NCBI RefSeq assembly: GCF_018812025.1
Contig: NC_063049.1
Span: 17,549,258-17,613,257, forward strand
Source: Megalobrama amblycephala
Taxonomy: Eukaryota > Chordata > Actinopteri > Cypriniformes > Xenocyprididae
Direction: 5' to 3'
Length of the DNA: 64,000 bases
Positions within the stretch are counted from its first letter, which is position 1. Each line of letters opens with the position of its first letter. This document shows, piece after piece, positions 1-11,300 of the stretch. A program made the translations under genes and the position numbers. The notes under the pieces were generated by a model. That model saw nothing but the letters and a program-made list of their open reading frames with translations. It was not told where the DNA came from and did no database searches.

Positions 1-130
1 TTGACTTCCAATCGAGCATCTGTGGGATGTGCTGAACAAACACCTCACAACTTACAGGACTTAAAGGATCTGCCCCTCCATATCAAACTTATTCAAGAAA
101 TTAAGATTTTCTTATCAAGGAGATAAAATG
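1..130 (+). pseudogene. Tc1-like transposase C-terminal relic
   Basis: The first ~60 bases translate to a peptide containing PIEHLWDVLNKHL, which resembles the C-terminal (N)PIEHLWDVL motif of Tc1-family transposases. A frame change then gives HNLQDLKDLPLHIKL, like the helix that follows the motif in that family. Frame changes and stops make it non-functional. The element continues beyond the left window edge, so neither its ends nor the rest of the transposase can be judged. The call rests on one motif. Confidence 0.4.
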
Positions 131-959
131 TTTTGCAAAAATGAGTACACCATCCTGAAAGTTACTTTTTAAGTTAAAGTTAATTTTTATCTGGTGTAAG
201 TTTTTTTGATCAACAGGTAAGTATGTTGAACCAAAACATTTAAAGAGAAATAATTTCTTGACAATTAAAAGTGTTATATAGCCCACTGAATCATTCACAG
301 ACTTAATGCTGACAACAATGGAAGCACTTGGGAGAGAACTGTCAGGAGACTTATTTCTTAGCACAAAAGAGGACAGTGCTACAAGAGGATTACCAAAATT
401 ATCACAGAAAAAACAAAACAAAAAACAATTGACTTGTGACAAGGCCCATGAAATAACCAGGCCTTCATTTAAGCTCTCATTTAGTGATGAGGGATTTTTT
501 TGCTATACAAAGGGCAGGAGAAATACCAAGCGAGTGTCTCAAAGCCAGCAAAACCTATGAAAAGAGTGACTGTTTATCTCAAAGAGTAAGATGCAGCCTG
601 CAGAAATGACATGCATGGTTATTGTCCACACTAGAACTACCCAAAGCATCATAAAGTAAGTTAACCATTTCCACAGCCCATGTTTACAAAATATATACTT
701 CTGGGAATCCATACTCTGGTCTCATGAGAGCAAGTCATTCATTTTGGATTTAGCAGTATCCAAAATGTTATGGTTTTGCTAGAGGAGGAGTACAATGAGA
801 AGTGCCTGGTTCCCACAGTAAAGTTCAGTGGTAGTAAAGCTCTTATATAGGGATGTATGAGTGCTGAAGGTGTGAGGGAGTTGTGCTTTATCAATGCTGT
901 CATGAATTCCCACACCACTGTGTAATTTAATACACAAACTTGAAACAGAAGATGTTACC
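131..959. other. non-coding stretch, nothing recognised
   Basis: AT-rich sequence with only short open frames on both strands and no recognisable domain, RNA gene or terminal repeat. It may be the interior of the Tc1-like relics on either side. Confidence 0.4.
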
Positions 960-1245
960 CTTTCCTCATTCCCTGCATTGTTGGGCATTTTTTTCAACAT
1001 GACAATGAGGATATGCATTCTCCCAAGGTGAAAAACCTTCTGTGGACATGTATTGCACTCAGTCTTAACACTCTTGTGCACCTGTGGGGGATTCTGTATA
1101 GACAAGTTGAGCAACACTCCCCATTGAAGAGCAGGTTATCATCCAGGAGTTAAACAGGACAGATGTGGCAATTTGTCATGAACTTGTACACTCCACTCCA
1201 CTACGTGCCAAGAAAGGTCAGAGCAGTATTCTTAAAATTATGGAG
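960..1245 (+). pseudogene. possible second Tc1-like transposase relic
   Basis: Around 988-1050 one frame reads FFQHDNEDMHSPKVKNLL, similar to the FQHDNDPKHT motif of Tc1 transposases. About 20 codons later LNTLVHLWGIL resembles the LNPIEHLW motif. Order and strand fit a decayed Tc1 C-terminal half, but the spacing is shorter than in intact proteins and stops interrupt it. The likeness is weak; this is a tentative call. Confidence 0.3.
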
Positions 1246-2575
1246 GGCATACTAAGTACTAGAATATTATACATCTGTTAAATTAAATCTAGAGTGTACT
1301 CATTTCAGCAATCCTTCATTTAACCCTTTGATGCACAAGCTACGAAAACCCCTTCTAATGCGCAACACGGGTCAAAAATGACCCGTATTCATTTTCTATG
1401 TTATTTCAATCATGACTGAGTGTTTCTTCGCTGAATCTTTGAAAGAAATGTATTTTATCATTTATTTATTCCAGGTATTCATTAAATATCTTGTTTTTGA
1501 TTTTAACAAATCATTGTGTTTATTTTTTCTTTCTTTTTTTTATAAACAAACACAGCTTTTGTATTTCTACATCAATTTTACACACATGGGTCAAAAATGA
1601 CCCATACAGAAACCTTTGCAAATTTTCACAAGTAGGAACATATTTATTGCAGACAACTATTCATCTACCACACATTTCACCTCTCAACATGGCTGCTTTT
1701 GTATATTTGTTGGATGAAAGTCATATTATATTTCATATAATAGGCTATATATTATATTTCATAATTTGTATTTTTTGTCATAAACCAATGCCACTGGTCA
1801 CCTTTTACATCTAGCAGTGTTCCTGAAAAGTAACAGTTTTGAACAAGGTTTCGGTCCAACAGTGAAAATATAATAAGTGAATCGATCAACAGTGCTTTTG
1901 ATTTTCTTTATCTAGAGTGTTAGTGGCTGGTCCTCAACAGAACTGAGGTGGATGATGACATCACTGTAAAAAAAAAAGTTGAAAGTATACTTTGCGCACA
2001 GTCAAACACAATTTAAATGTGTATGTGCAGTTTGCACATACAGTTACAGAAATCCGGCGGAAATTATAAAAAGTTACAAAAATCTGTATGCTGACCCTCA
2101 CATATGCATACAAAAGTGAAGTATACTTTGGCCTTTAGAAAGATAATGACACAAAAAAAAAATCATTCAAAAAGAAAGGAAAAATTGAAATAAGGATTTG
2201 TTTATTGAGTAATAGATGGAATAATGAATGATACAATTAATTTATTGTAATATATGCGATATAGAAAGTAACTCATTCAGGTCACTTTAGACCCATGTTG
2301 TATATGTCCAAAACTGTTACTTTTCAGGAACACTGACAGACTCAAAGGGTGACCAATTGCATTGATTTATGACAAAAAATTAAAAATTATGAAATATATA
2401 GCCTAATATATTAAATATAATAAGACTTACATCCATCAAATATACAAAAGTAGCCTTGTTAAGATGTGAAATGTGTGGCAGATGAACAGTTGTCTCCAGT
2501 AAATATGTTCCTACTTGCAAAAATGTGCAAATATTAAAGATGTGTGTAAAATTGATGATTAAAACTGCTTGTTTA

Positions 2576-3431
2576 TGTCACGATCCGGCCGTAGGGCTCG
2601 GTCGGACCGGAGACAAAAGTAAAAAAAAAAAAAAAAAAAAAAAACACCTTAAAAAGCCTCAAGCAGGCAACGGTTCCTGGTCTCCTGTCCCAGCTCACAA
2701 TAACCACAAATTTCTCAAATCACAGTTCTTTTTATTATGATTATTTTGTATGAAACGATAATATTTTCAGGGTTTCATCGGAAGGGGTTACAGGCCAAAA
2801 CAACAAACAAAAGGAGAGCTAACTAAGGGTTTAGAAAATACTAACTTACCTGACCAAAGAAAACAACAAATAAAATACAAAGAATTTACCCTGGCTCCCT
2901 AACTAAACGTAAACAGGAGAAAACTAGATTGCACAAAGTAAAAGTGGCACTCCCCGACCGTAACCAAATAACGTAACCAAATAATGAATAACAAAACTGC
3001 TTTTTCAGAACGGATTAAACAAAGGAAAAACAGCAGAAGGTCTCAACTCTAAGTGATAAATTAAGTAAGTGATCTCCGTCACACAACAATTTAAGGAGAT
3101 AATGCTTACGAAACTGACAATAACAACGCTGGTCACACAGCAGCACAATAACTCTTTTAGTTGTCTGGGGCAGGAAACAGGATATAAAACACGCGTGGAG
3201 CTTCACGACGCGGCAATACGGCTCACTCCACCGTCCTTGTTTGCTGCCTTTAAGCGCTCCCGCTCTTCCACCTGACTCGCAACACCTGGTCCCAATCAAG
3301 CGGCGCTACCAGAGAGCGAGAGAGAGAGGGGAGAGAGAGAAAGAGAGAAAGACAAAGCAACAGCGTGCACAGTTACAAGATCACATTCTACATTACAATA
3401 GGCTAATGTATACACTTATACAGACGTAACA
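2576..3431 (-). repeat. 3' LTR of the Gmr1-like element
   Basis: 856-bp terminal repeat, read TGTTACGTCTG...CGGATCGTGACA on the minus strand. It matches 5444-5922 plus 14602-14796 apart from a 174-bp block absent in the other copy, poly-A length differences near 2620, a 13-bp tandem duplication near 2965, and three A/G changes. The block unique to this copy (about 3054-3212) holds a minus-strand TTTTATATCC, possibly the core promoter. A GA-rich tract lies at 3315-3355. Confidence 0.92.
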
Positions 3432-3441
3432 CCCCCACCCT
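3432..3441 (-). other. polypurine tract next to the 3' LTR
   Basis: On the minus strand AAGGGTGGGGG directly precedes the LTR start TGTTACG. A purine run at this place is the plus-strand primer expected of LTR retrotransposons, and it fixes the orientation as minus. Confidence 0.75.
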
Positions 3442-3491
3442 TAGTTACAAAAACTAATTTGTAACAACTTTAGTTAAGATACAACAACAGT

Positions 3492-4010
3492 TTAGTCATC
3501 ACCAGCATACGCCCTGGATAACGCATCGGCTACGATGTTTTCTGCACCCTTTTTGTACCGTATGTCTACGTTAAATTCTTGCAAGGTCAGCGCCCACCTC
3601 ATTAATCGCTGATTGGAGTTTGACATACGAGACAGAAAGATAAGGGGATTATGATCGGTGTACACCATTACTCGATCACCAGAGTTTAGGTAGTAGACTT
3701 CAAAGTGTTGAAGAGCTAACAGTAGTGCCAATGCTTCTTTTTCGATGGTACTATATTTCTGCTGACATCTGGTGAACTTCTTCGAGAAGTAACTGACGGG
3801 ATGTTCAATACCAGCATCATCAGTTTGCAGCAGGACCGCACCGGCACCACGAGCACTTGCGTCAACCTGTACACTGAATGGCACATCAAAGTTTGGGGCA
3901 GACAGGATTGGAGCGTTACACAGCAGATCTTTTGCAGAACAAAAAGCGGATTCACATTCATCACTCCATGTAAATTTTCGTTCCGTTCTTAAAAGATCAG
4001 TAAGCGGGCG
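3492..4010 (-). pseudogene. pol remnant: end of reverse transcriptase connection and RNase H
   Basis: Minus-strand frame with the features of a Ty3/gypsy RNase H. VDASARGAGAVLLQ contains the first catalytic aspartate. It is followed by YSTIEKEALALLLAL with the catalytic glutamate, YTDHNPL with the second aspartate, and NIVADALSR near the end with the last. The frame is separated from the upstream reverse transcriptase frame by loss of one base near 4010, so the polyprotein cannot be made as one chain. It ends about 60 bp before the purine tract, so no integrase follows RNase H. That fits a permuted pol. Confidence 0.88.
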
Positions 4011-5328
4011 ACCACCATGGCAAAGTTCTTACAGAACCCTCTGTAATATCCGGCCATTCCCAAAAAACGTCGTAATTCACGTTTATTGGTAGGCGCAGGA
4101 AATTCGACAATGGCTTCGATTTTTGCATTTATCGGCTTAACTTGCCCCCGCCCAACCAGTTTTCCAAGGTAAGTAACAACAGCCTTGGCGAATTCACATT
4201 TACTTAGGTTCAGCGTTAAAGACGCGTTAGCCAAACGTTGAAGGACAAGCTCAAGGGTATGTAAGTGGTCCTCCCACGACATGGAGTACACCACCACGTC
4301 ATCAAGATACACTTCACAATTCTGTACTCCAGACAATACTGTTCGCATCAATCTTTGGAATGTGGCAGGTGCGTTGCGCATCCCGAAGGCCATTACCGAA
4401 TATTGCATAAACGCATCAGGTGTCACAAAGGCAGAGATCTCAGATGCGCGCGGTGTCAACGGCACCTGCCAATATCCTTTCAGAAGATCTAGTTTGGTAA
4501 CATAACGTGAAGAACCCACTCGGTCAACGCAATCTTCTATCCTAGGAAGCGGAAAGGAGTCAGGTTTAGTCAAACTATTTACCTTGCGAAAATCAGTACA
4601 GAATCGGAGCGAGCCGTCAGACTTGGGCACAAGTATACAGGGCGAACTCCATGGGCTCTGACTGTCTACAGCAAAACCGTTACGCACCAGATATTCAACT
4701 TCATCTTTCATAACTTGGCGTTTGTATGGGTTAACTCGATAAGCGTGCTGTTTAACGGGCGTGCTTTGACCTACATCGATGTCGTGTACCAGCACATTAG
4801 TTTGTGAGGGAACATCGTTAAATAATGCTGGGTATTTTCTGATCAGAGCAGTGATATCATCGCGTTGCTCCTCAGACAAGTATGAGAGATGAGACGATAG
4901 GGTGGACAGAATGGCAGAATTTAAAAGCCTTCCGCAAGATATTTGAACATGTGTGTCGATCACATCATCTTCAGACACATCACTAGAGGGCAGACTGACA
5001 GAAGTTACAACAGACACATCTTTGATCACAGAATTTCTGTTACACTCATCTCTGGCAAAGTATGCTTTGAGCATATTCACATGGCAAACTCTGCTTTTGC
5101 GCCGCCGATCAGGAGTTAAAACAGTGTAATTGGTCTCACTAAGTTTCTTTTCTATTTTATATGGACCAGAGAAGCGAGCTTGCAGAGGAGAGTTTGGTAC
5201 AGGCAGTAACAAGAGTACAGAGTCCCCAGGTTGAAAACTGCGAACGACACTCTTTTTATCATACCTAGTTTTCATTTTAGACTGGGAATCGGACAGGTCG
5301 AATTCCTCTAGCGTGGGCGAAGAGTAAA
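3989..5328 (-). pseudogene. pol remnant: integrase C-terminal tail fused to Ty3/gypsy reverse transcriptase
   Basis: Open from a stop near 5328 to a stop at 3989. The first ~90 residues carry FQPGDSVLLLLPVPNSPLQ, a GPY motif and CHVNMLKAYF, typical of the GPY/F end of a gypsy integrase. A spacer and then the reverse transcriptase follow: GFAVDSQSPWSSPCILVPKSDG, TDFRKVN, KLDLLKGYWQVPL, FGMRNAPATFQRLM, the active-site YLDD, and LGMAGYYRGF. Integrase before reverse transcriptase is the Ty1/copia order, but the reverse transcriptase is gypsy-type. The published Gmr1 group of deuterostome elements has this arrangement. The integrase core, protease and gag are absent because the frame runs into the 5' leader after only ~100 bp. 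Confidence 0.9.
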
Positions 5329-5427
5329 TTTAATTAAATCGAACTCCATCTTAAATCCTACACTTCCTTCCCCACCGAAAATTCAAAGCAGCCAAGCAAC
5401 GTTCCTAATATACGGGAAAAAAACGAG

Positions 5428-5441
5428 CGGACGAGCCCCCA
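5428..5441 (-). other. primer binding site matching tRNA-Pro
   Basis: Two bases after the 5' LTR the minus strand reads TGGGGGCTCGTCCG. This is the 14-base sequence complementary to the 3' end of vertebrate tRNA-Pro, used as a primer site by many retroelements. Its position and length support a genuine LTR boundary at 5444. Confidence 0.85.
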
Positions 5442-5443
5442 AT

Positions 5444-5922
5444 TGTCACGATCCGGCCGTCTAGGGCTCGGTCGGACCGGAGACAAAAGTAAAAAAAAAC
5501 ACCTTAAAAAGCCTCAAGCGGGCAACGGTTCCTGGTCTCCTGTCCCAGCTCACAATAACCACAAATTTCTCAAATCACAGTTCTTTTTATTATGATTATT
5601 TTGTATGAAACGATAATATTTTCAGGGTTTCATCGGAAGGGGTTACAGGCCAAAACAACAAACAAAAGGAGAGCTAACTAAGGGTTTAGGAAATACTAAC
5701 TTACCTGACCAAAGAAAACAACAAATAAAATACAAAGAATTTACCCTGGCTCCCTAACTAAACGTAAACAGGAGAAAACTAGATTGCACAAAGTAAAAGT
5801 GGCACTCCCCGACCGTAACGTAACCAAATAATGAATAACAAAACTGCTTTTTCAGAACGGATTAAACAAAGGAAAAGCAGCAGAAGGTCTCAACTCGCAA
5901 TACGGCTCACTCCACCGTCCTT
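5444..5922 (-). repeat. 5' LTR, part next to the internal region
   Basis: Matches the 3' LTR from TGTCACGATCC on, apart from a CT insertion, a shorter A run and a few substitutions. It lacks the 174-bp block present at about 3054-3212 of the sister LTR (CAACTC joins GCAATACGG directly). It ends at TT where the 8.7-kb transposon is inserted, and the LTR resumes at 14602. Confidence 0.92.
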
Positions 5923-5989
5923 CCCAGATAGCACACGTACGTCGCGGAGACGTCTGTGAAAGATCGTAACGTCTGGTAAACATTGCATT

Positions 5990-6151
5990 CCATCGACCGT
6001 TTTTAGTGGTTAATGAGCCGTCATCCTTACCTCTATACGACGTCTATACGACGAATCTTCAATATTTGAAATCCGTCTTCCATCTTCCGTTTTTAGTGGT
6101 TAATGAGCCGTCGTCCTTACCTCTATACGATGAATCTTCAATATTTGAAAT
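5990..6151. repeat. two-copy direct repeat near the left end of the 8.7-kb element
   Basis: Units at 5990-6072 and 6080-6151 share CGTTTTTAGTGGTTAATGAG, CCTTACCTCTATACGA and GAATCTTCAATATTTGAAAT. The first unit has an extra CGTCTATACGA. This is a local tandem duplication in the subterminal region. Confidence 0.8.
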
Positions 6152-6772
6152 TACGTGCAGCCATGCAGCGCCGGATCAGCAGATCAGCAGCTCGCTCGAT
6201 TAAGTTGTCTGCTGTGAATACCTATGTACATGAGATTTTTAATTTTTTATTTTTAATATATTTGCAAAGATTTCAAACAAACTTCTTTCACATTGTCATG
6301 GTGGGGTATTGTTTGTACAATTGAGGAAAATAATTAATTTAATCACTTTTGGAATAAGGCTGTAACACAAAATGTGGAAAAAGTGAAGCGCTGTGAAGAC
6401 TTTCTGGATGCACTGTAAGTCGTAATTAGGGATGTCAATTTACACAAATACCCATGACTGATCATCGTTTAAATGAATTGATCGATTAATTGATCGATTA
6501 ATCATTAGCCTTAATACTGTGATATGCGTTACTGCAGTGGCATATAGCCAACAGCATGACAGGGAGTGCACATGCAGCTTTTTAATCTAAATAAAGGGCT
6601 AATAGGATTGTAAAATGAGGTGATGTGATTGATCATTTATTAAATCACTTATTTAATAATCAAATATAACAACTAATACAACGTGTCACGAACGCTGCCT
6701 CAGATGCTTGATTGTCAGAATGTGAGCTGAAAACAGCAACTAAAACTCAATGAATTCACAATGATTTATTAA

Positions 6773-7834
6773 AGGGTTAGTTCACCCAAAAATGAAGTTT
6801 CTGTCATCAAGTATTCACCCTCATGTCAGCCGAAACCCATAAGACCTTCGTTCATCTTCAGAACACAAATTAAGATATTGTTGATGAAATCCAATGGTTT
6901 CTGAACCACACATAGGCAGCAACATCATTGCACCTTTTGATGTCTGTAGTCAAGGTAGTCAAGACATAGTTAAAATAGTCAACCTGACTGCAGTGGTTCA
7001 ACCTTAATGTTATGAAGCGATGCGAATACTTTGTGCGCAAAACGAAAATAAAAACAGTACTGGCTGAAGCTGTACACGTGAGCACAACGATGGATGCGTG
7101 TGATGCTGGACACAGGATTCGGCCAATACTGAGCTGGTGTTCGGACATAAACATGGAAGACTGCACTACATCAACTCTGTATGACAACAGTTCAAATTGT
7201 TAAAGTCACTTTTTGTTTTGGTTTTGCGCACAAAAGGTATTCTTGTCCCTTCATAACATTAAGGTTGAACCACTGTAGTCATATTGACTACAGAATAGGG
7301 ATGTCTCACGATTTTCGAATATTCAATTCGTTGATTTAATAATAGAATATCGAACAGGTTGTGCGATTTTCATCTTTAAAAAATCCTCGTTTTCAATGGT
7401 GACACGTTCATGTAAACAGAGGGTGGCGCGTGGCATGTAACAGAGACGTTAAAATCAATGTTCACACAAGTGCCGTCATTCAGGCTGTTCACAAGGCCTG
7501 TTCTGTTATAACGCGTTTAGTCATTAGTTAATCATTATATGGCTTGGGTTAAGACAGCCTATTCCCCAATGAAAGTGCGAACTCTCTCTCTCTCTCTCTC
7601 CCTCCCTCTGTGTGTAGTGTATTATAGTAGGCCTACATGCATGTGTGTATGCAGGGGAGGGGTGCGATTTTCGAATAATATTTGAATAATTCCCAGCGAT
7701 CATCGAATATTATTTTTGCTTGAAATGCCCATCCCTACTACAGAAACCCCCAGATTTCATCAAAAATATCTTAATTTGTGTTGCGAAGATGAACAAAGGA
7801 CTTACAGGTGTAAATTTCTGGGTGAAGTAACCCT
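6773..7834. mobile_element. TTAA-type MITE (AGGGTTAGTTCACCC family) with a hAT insertion
   Basis: Ends AGGGTTAGTTCACCCAAAAA and its inverse TGGGTGAAGTAACCCT, with TTAA on both sides (6769-6772, 7835-7838). The arms are inverted repeats of each other: the sequence around 6830-6880 recurs reversed near 7760-7800. A 442-bp hAT copy lies in it at 7296-7737. Short open frames inside are by-products. Confidence 0.85.
7296..7737. mobile_element. hAT-type miniature element with 8-bp duplication
   Basis: Starts TAGGGATGTCTCACGATTTT and ends CATCCCTA, with ATTCGAA-rich inverted ends. CTACAGAA occurs immediately outside both ends (7288-7295, 7738-7745), a perfect 8-bp target duplication as hAT elements make. 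A (TC)n run lies at 7582-7603. Confidence 0.85.
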
Positions 7835-8305
7835 TTAAAGAGGAAAAGATGATCACGTTCTCTCTCACACTTTGCGCTGCCTCTTGAAATGAGGCGCCTG
7901 TACAGAGATCTGTCATGCCACATCAAGGAGTGTAAAAATGGACATTTTTGTTTGAATTTTGAGAATGGACAGGGGTACGTTCGGTACACCATGAGAGTAT
8001 CGCGGTACGTACCGTACCCTAGACCAGACCAAAGCTGCAGGGGGTGCCAGGAATAAATCACACTCAAATATGGACTACAACACATCCCCAGTGTAAAAAC
8101 TACATTAGAGTCCTTAATGTACTCAGAAAAACCCTGATTTACTGACTGGAGATTGTTGGTAATGCCAGTGTAATAATGAATAAATGAACCATACTGTTAT
8201 TATAAGAAGTGAACCAAAATCTGTGTTATGCTTTTCTGTTAAAATTTTAGTGTTTGTTAACTTGTGTTGGTAACAAGCAAATCTTACCTGCTCCACCTTT
8301 CTCAG

Positions 8306-11300
8306 CGACACTGGGCATCTCTCAGCCAGACCATCACGGAGCCGGCTATGGTGTTGATCCACTTAACACACAAGGTACAAGAGCATTAATTAGGCCTGAG
8401 GAAATCAAACACATTCACAACATTTAAACAATCTAATACTTATAATTACATCTGTTCAATCCATAGAGCACACCTTTTCTGTCCTGAGACCCTCAGGTGG
8501 CCACCAAGGAAGAGAACAGAGTATGTTACCTACAAAGTATTTTTGTACATATATTGTTTTATGCCATCATGAAAACTTAAATAAGCTGAGGCTGATGGTT
8601 TTTACTTTCCAACTCCCCCATTTTCAGCTCCAGTATGTCTCTTAAAGGGTTAGTTCACCCCAAAATGAGATTTGTCATTAAGTACTCACCCTCATGTTGT
8701 TCCACACCAGTAAGACCTTCGTTCAGAACACAAAGTAAGAAATTTTTGATAAAATCTGAGAGATGTCAGTTCCTCCACTGACTGTCTTTGCATCTGACAC
8801 TTTAACTCTTCAAAACGATAAAAGGCCTGTTTACATCTGGTTACTTCATGCGTTTTTACAGACCGGACGATTTCATTTACACTTGGCCACATAAATGTGT
8901 CACCGCAAAACGGATATAAATCCGATCTTCAATTCCCATGCTATATGCAAATTTAATGGATTATACGTCAGTGAAAGAAACAGATATGAGCTGCATTTTA
9001 TTGATCATCAGCAAGCTAATTTCAGAATCAAAGACCGCAATAGGAGAGAGAGCGGCATCAGCACTGGTAAGATCAATGGTCAAGGTTTACATGCAAGTAA
9101 AAACCTAAATTGAATCTGTTCATCATATAAAGCAATCGAGTCTTCAGAAAATTTGGACTGAACTGCTAAATTCATATGGATTAGTTTTCTGATCTCTTTA
9201 TAAACTTTCTAAAGAGTCAAAGTGTTCATTGCAAAGGCAGTATGAAGGAACTGACAGCCCTCGGATTTCATCAAAAATATCTTAATTTGTGTTCTGAAGA
9301 TGAACAAAGGTCTTACGGGTTTGGACGTCATGAGGGTGAGTAATTGAGGACATGATTTTCATTTTTGGGTGAACTAACCCTTTAACCAAACCAGGTAAAA
9401 GAGTGAAACTAAAAAAAAAAAAAAAAAAAAAAAAAATTATATGAGTGGGGGTCACTTCATGAAAATGTCACATTATTTAGAGTGAAATGTAACCCAGACA
9501 TGTTCTTGGTAACATCCACCAAGTCAGAGGCACACGTGACAATGAAAACACAAAAACATGTGACAATGTCACAAAACATTGAAAACCTCACAGTAAATTT
9601 TTACTTACAGGTACTTCTGGCGTGAGACAGGAAAATCCAGTCTTGCGTCTGGTTCCAAATCAATGTACATGTAAGTTATTTATCAAGTTAAAAAAAACAT
9701 TTTTTTTTAAATTTGTAAAATGCATTATTTTATTAATCAAAACTACATGCCAAATTAAATGTTCTTCTGTACTGCAGCTGTAGAAAGGGCCATTCTAGAA
9801 ACACTAGAGAAAATGGACATGAAGATAAACCACCTGACTTCACTGGTCCAGTCTCTAGTGGGAAACAGGCGCTTTTTACCCCCAGTGGCAGAGCAAAATG
9901 AGGAGGAAGATGGCATCTTTCCTCTTGCATCCACTGAGGATCTAGACCGGCTGGAGCAAAGTCTGTCAGACAGAGGTTTTATGCAGAGAATGGTAAGAAA
10001 TGGAATTGTCAACCTACAATTACTAATGAAATGTAGTGTGTATGTTTATATGCTACTTGCCAAAAGTTTGAAATGAAGATTGAAAACATTCAAGGGTTAG
10101 TTCACTCAAAAATGAAAATTGTGTCATTGATTACTCTCCCTCATGTCGTTCCACACCCGTAAGACCTTTGTTAATCTTCGGAACACAAATAAAGATATTT
10201 TAGTTGAAATCCAATGGCTCAGTGAGGCCTTCATAGCCAGCAATGACACTTCCTCTCTCAAGATCCATTAAAGGGTTAGTTCACCCAAAAATGAAAATTA
10301 TGTCATTAATGACACACCCTCATGTCGTTCCAAACCCGTAAGACCTCCTTTCATCTTCAGAACACAGTTTAAGATATTTTAGATTTAGTCCGAGAGCTTT
10401 CTGTCCCTCCATTGAAAGTGTTTGTATGGTATACTGTCCATGTCCAGAAAGGTAATAAAAACATCATCAAAGTAGTCCATGTGACATCAGTGGGTTAGTT
10501 AGAAGTTTTTGAAGCATCGAAAATACATTTTGGTCCAAAAATAACAAAAACTACGACTTTATTCAGCATTGTATTCTCTTCCGGAATCCTTTCCACTGAA
10601 TTGATTCCACTGAATTGATTCCATTGAATCCTTTCATCTGTCGGCGTTGGTAATGCACTTTTACGTCGTTGTTTTTGGCGATTAGGACATCCGCGACATG
10701 CACACTTACGCACAATTTTAAAAAATAGCTTGAATACAGCGTGCGTCTCCCTCATACTGTAAACAAAACTCTGGCGCACCAGATAACACGTCAGCAGCGT
10801 CTTACGTCAGCAGTGCGCTGCGGAGTCGTGAACCCGGATTGACAACAGACCCGGAAGAGAATACAATGCTGAATAAAGTCGTAGTTTTTGTTATTTTTGG
10901 ACCAAAATGTATTTTCAATGCTTCAAAAACTTCTAACTAACCCACTGATGTCACATGGACTACTTTGATGATGTTTTTATTACCTTTCTGGACATGGACA
11001 GTCTACCGTACATACACTTTCAATGGAGGGACAGAAAGCTCTCGGACTTAAATCTAAAATATCTTAAACTGTGTTCTGAAGATGAACGGAGGTCTTACGG
11101 GTTTGGAACGAGGGTGAGTCATTAATGACATAATTTTCATTTTTGGGTGAACTAACCCTTTAATGTACTAAAAACATATTTAAATCAGTTCATGTGAGTA
11201 CAGTGGTTCAATATTAATATTATAAAGCGACGAGAATATTTTTGGTGCTGCCAAAAAAACAAAACAAAATAGCGACTTATATAGTGATGGCCGATTTCAA

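Noticed and set aside
3241..3429. Short open frame repeated at 14588-14794
   Set aside because: It is LTR sequence present twice because the LTR is duplicated; GA-rich tract gives the Arg/Glu/Lys run.
6359..6414. Exon-like peptide AVTQNVEKVKRCEDFLDAL followed by GTAAGT
   Set aside because: Could be an upstream exon of the DUF4806 gene, but the acceptor is weak and its phase (2) does not fit the exon at 8306, which needs one preceding base.
10272..11159. Possible structured RNA gene, because of the long perfect hairpin
   Set aside because: TTAA flanks and family ends show it is a palindromic MITE; no promoter or RNA-gene motif seen.
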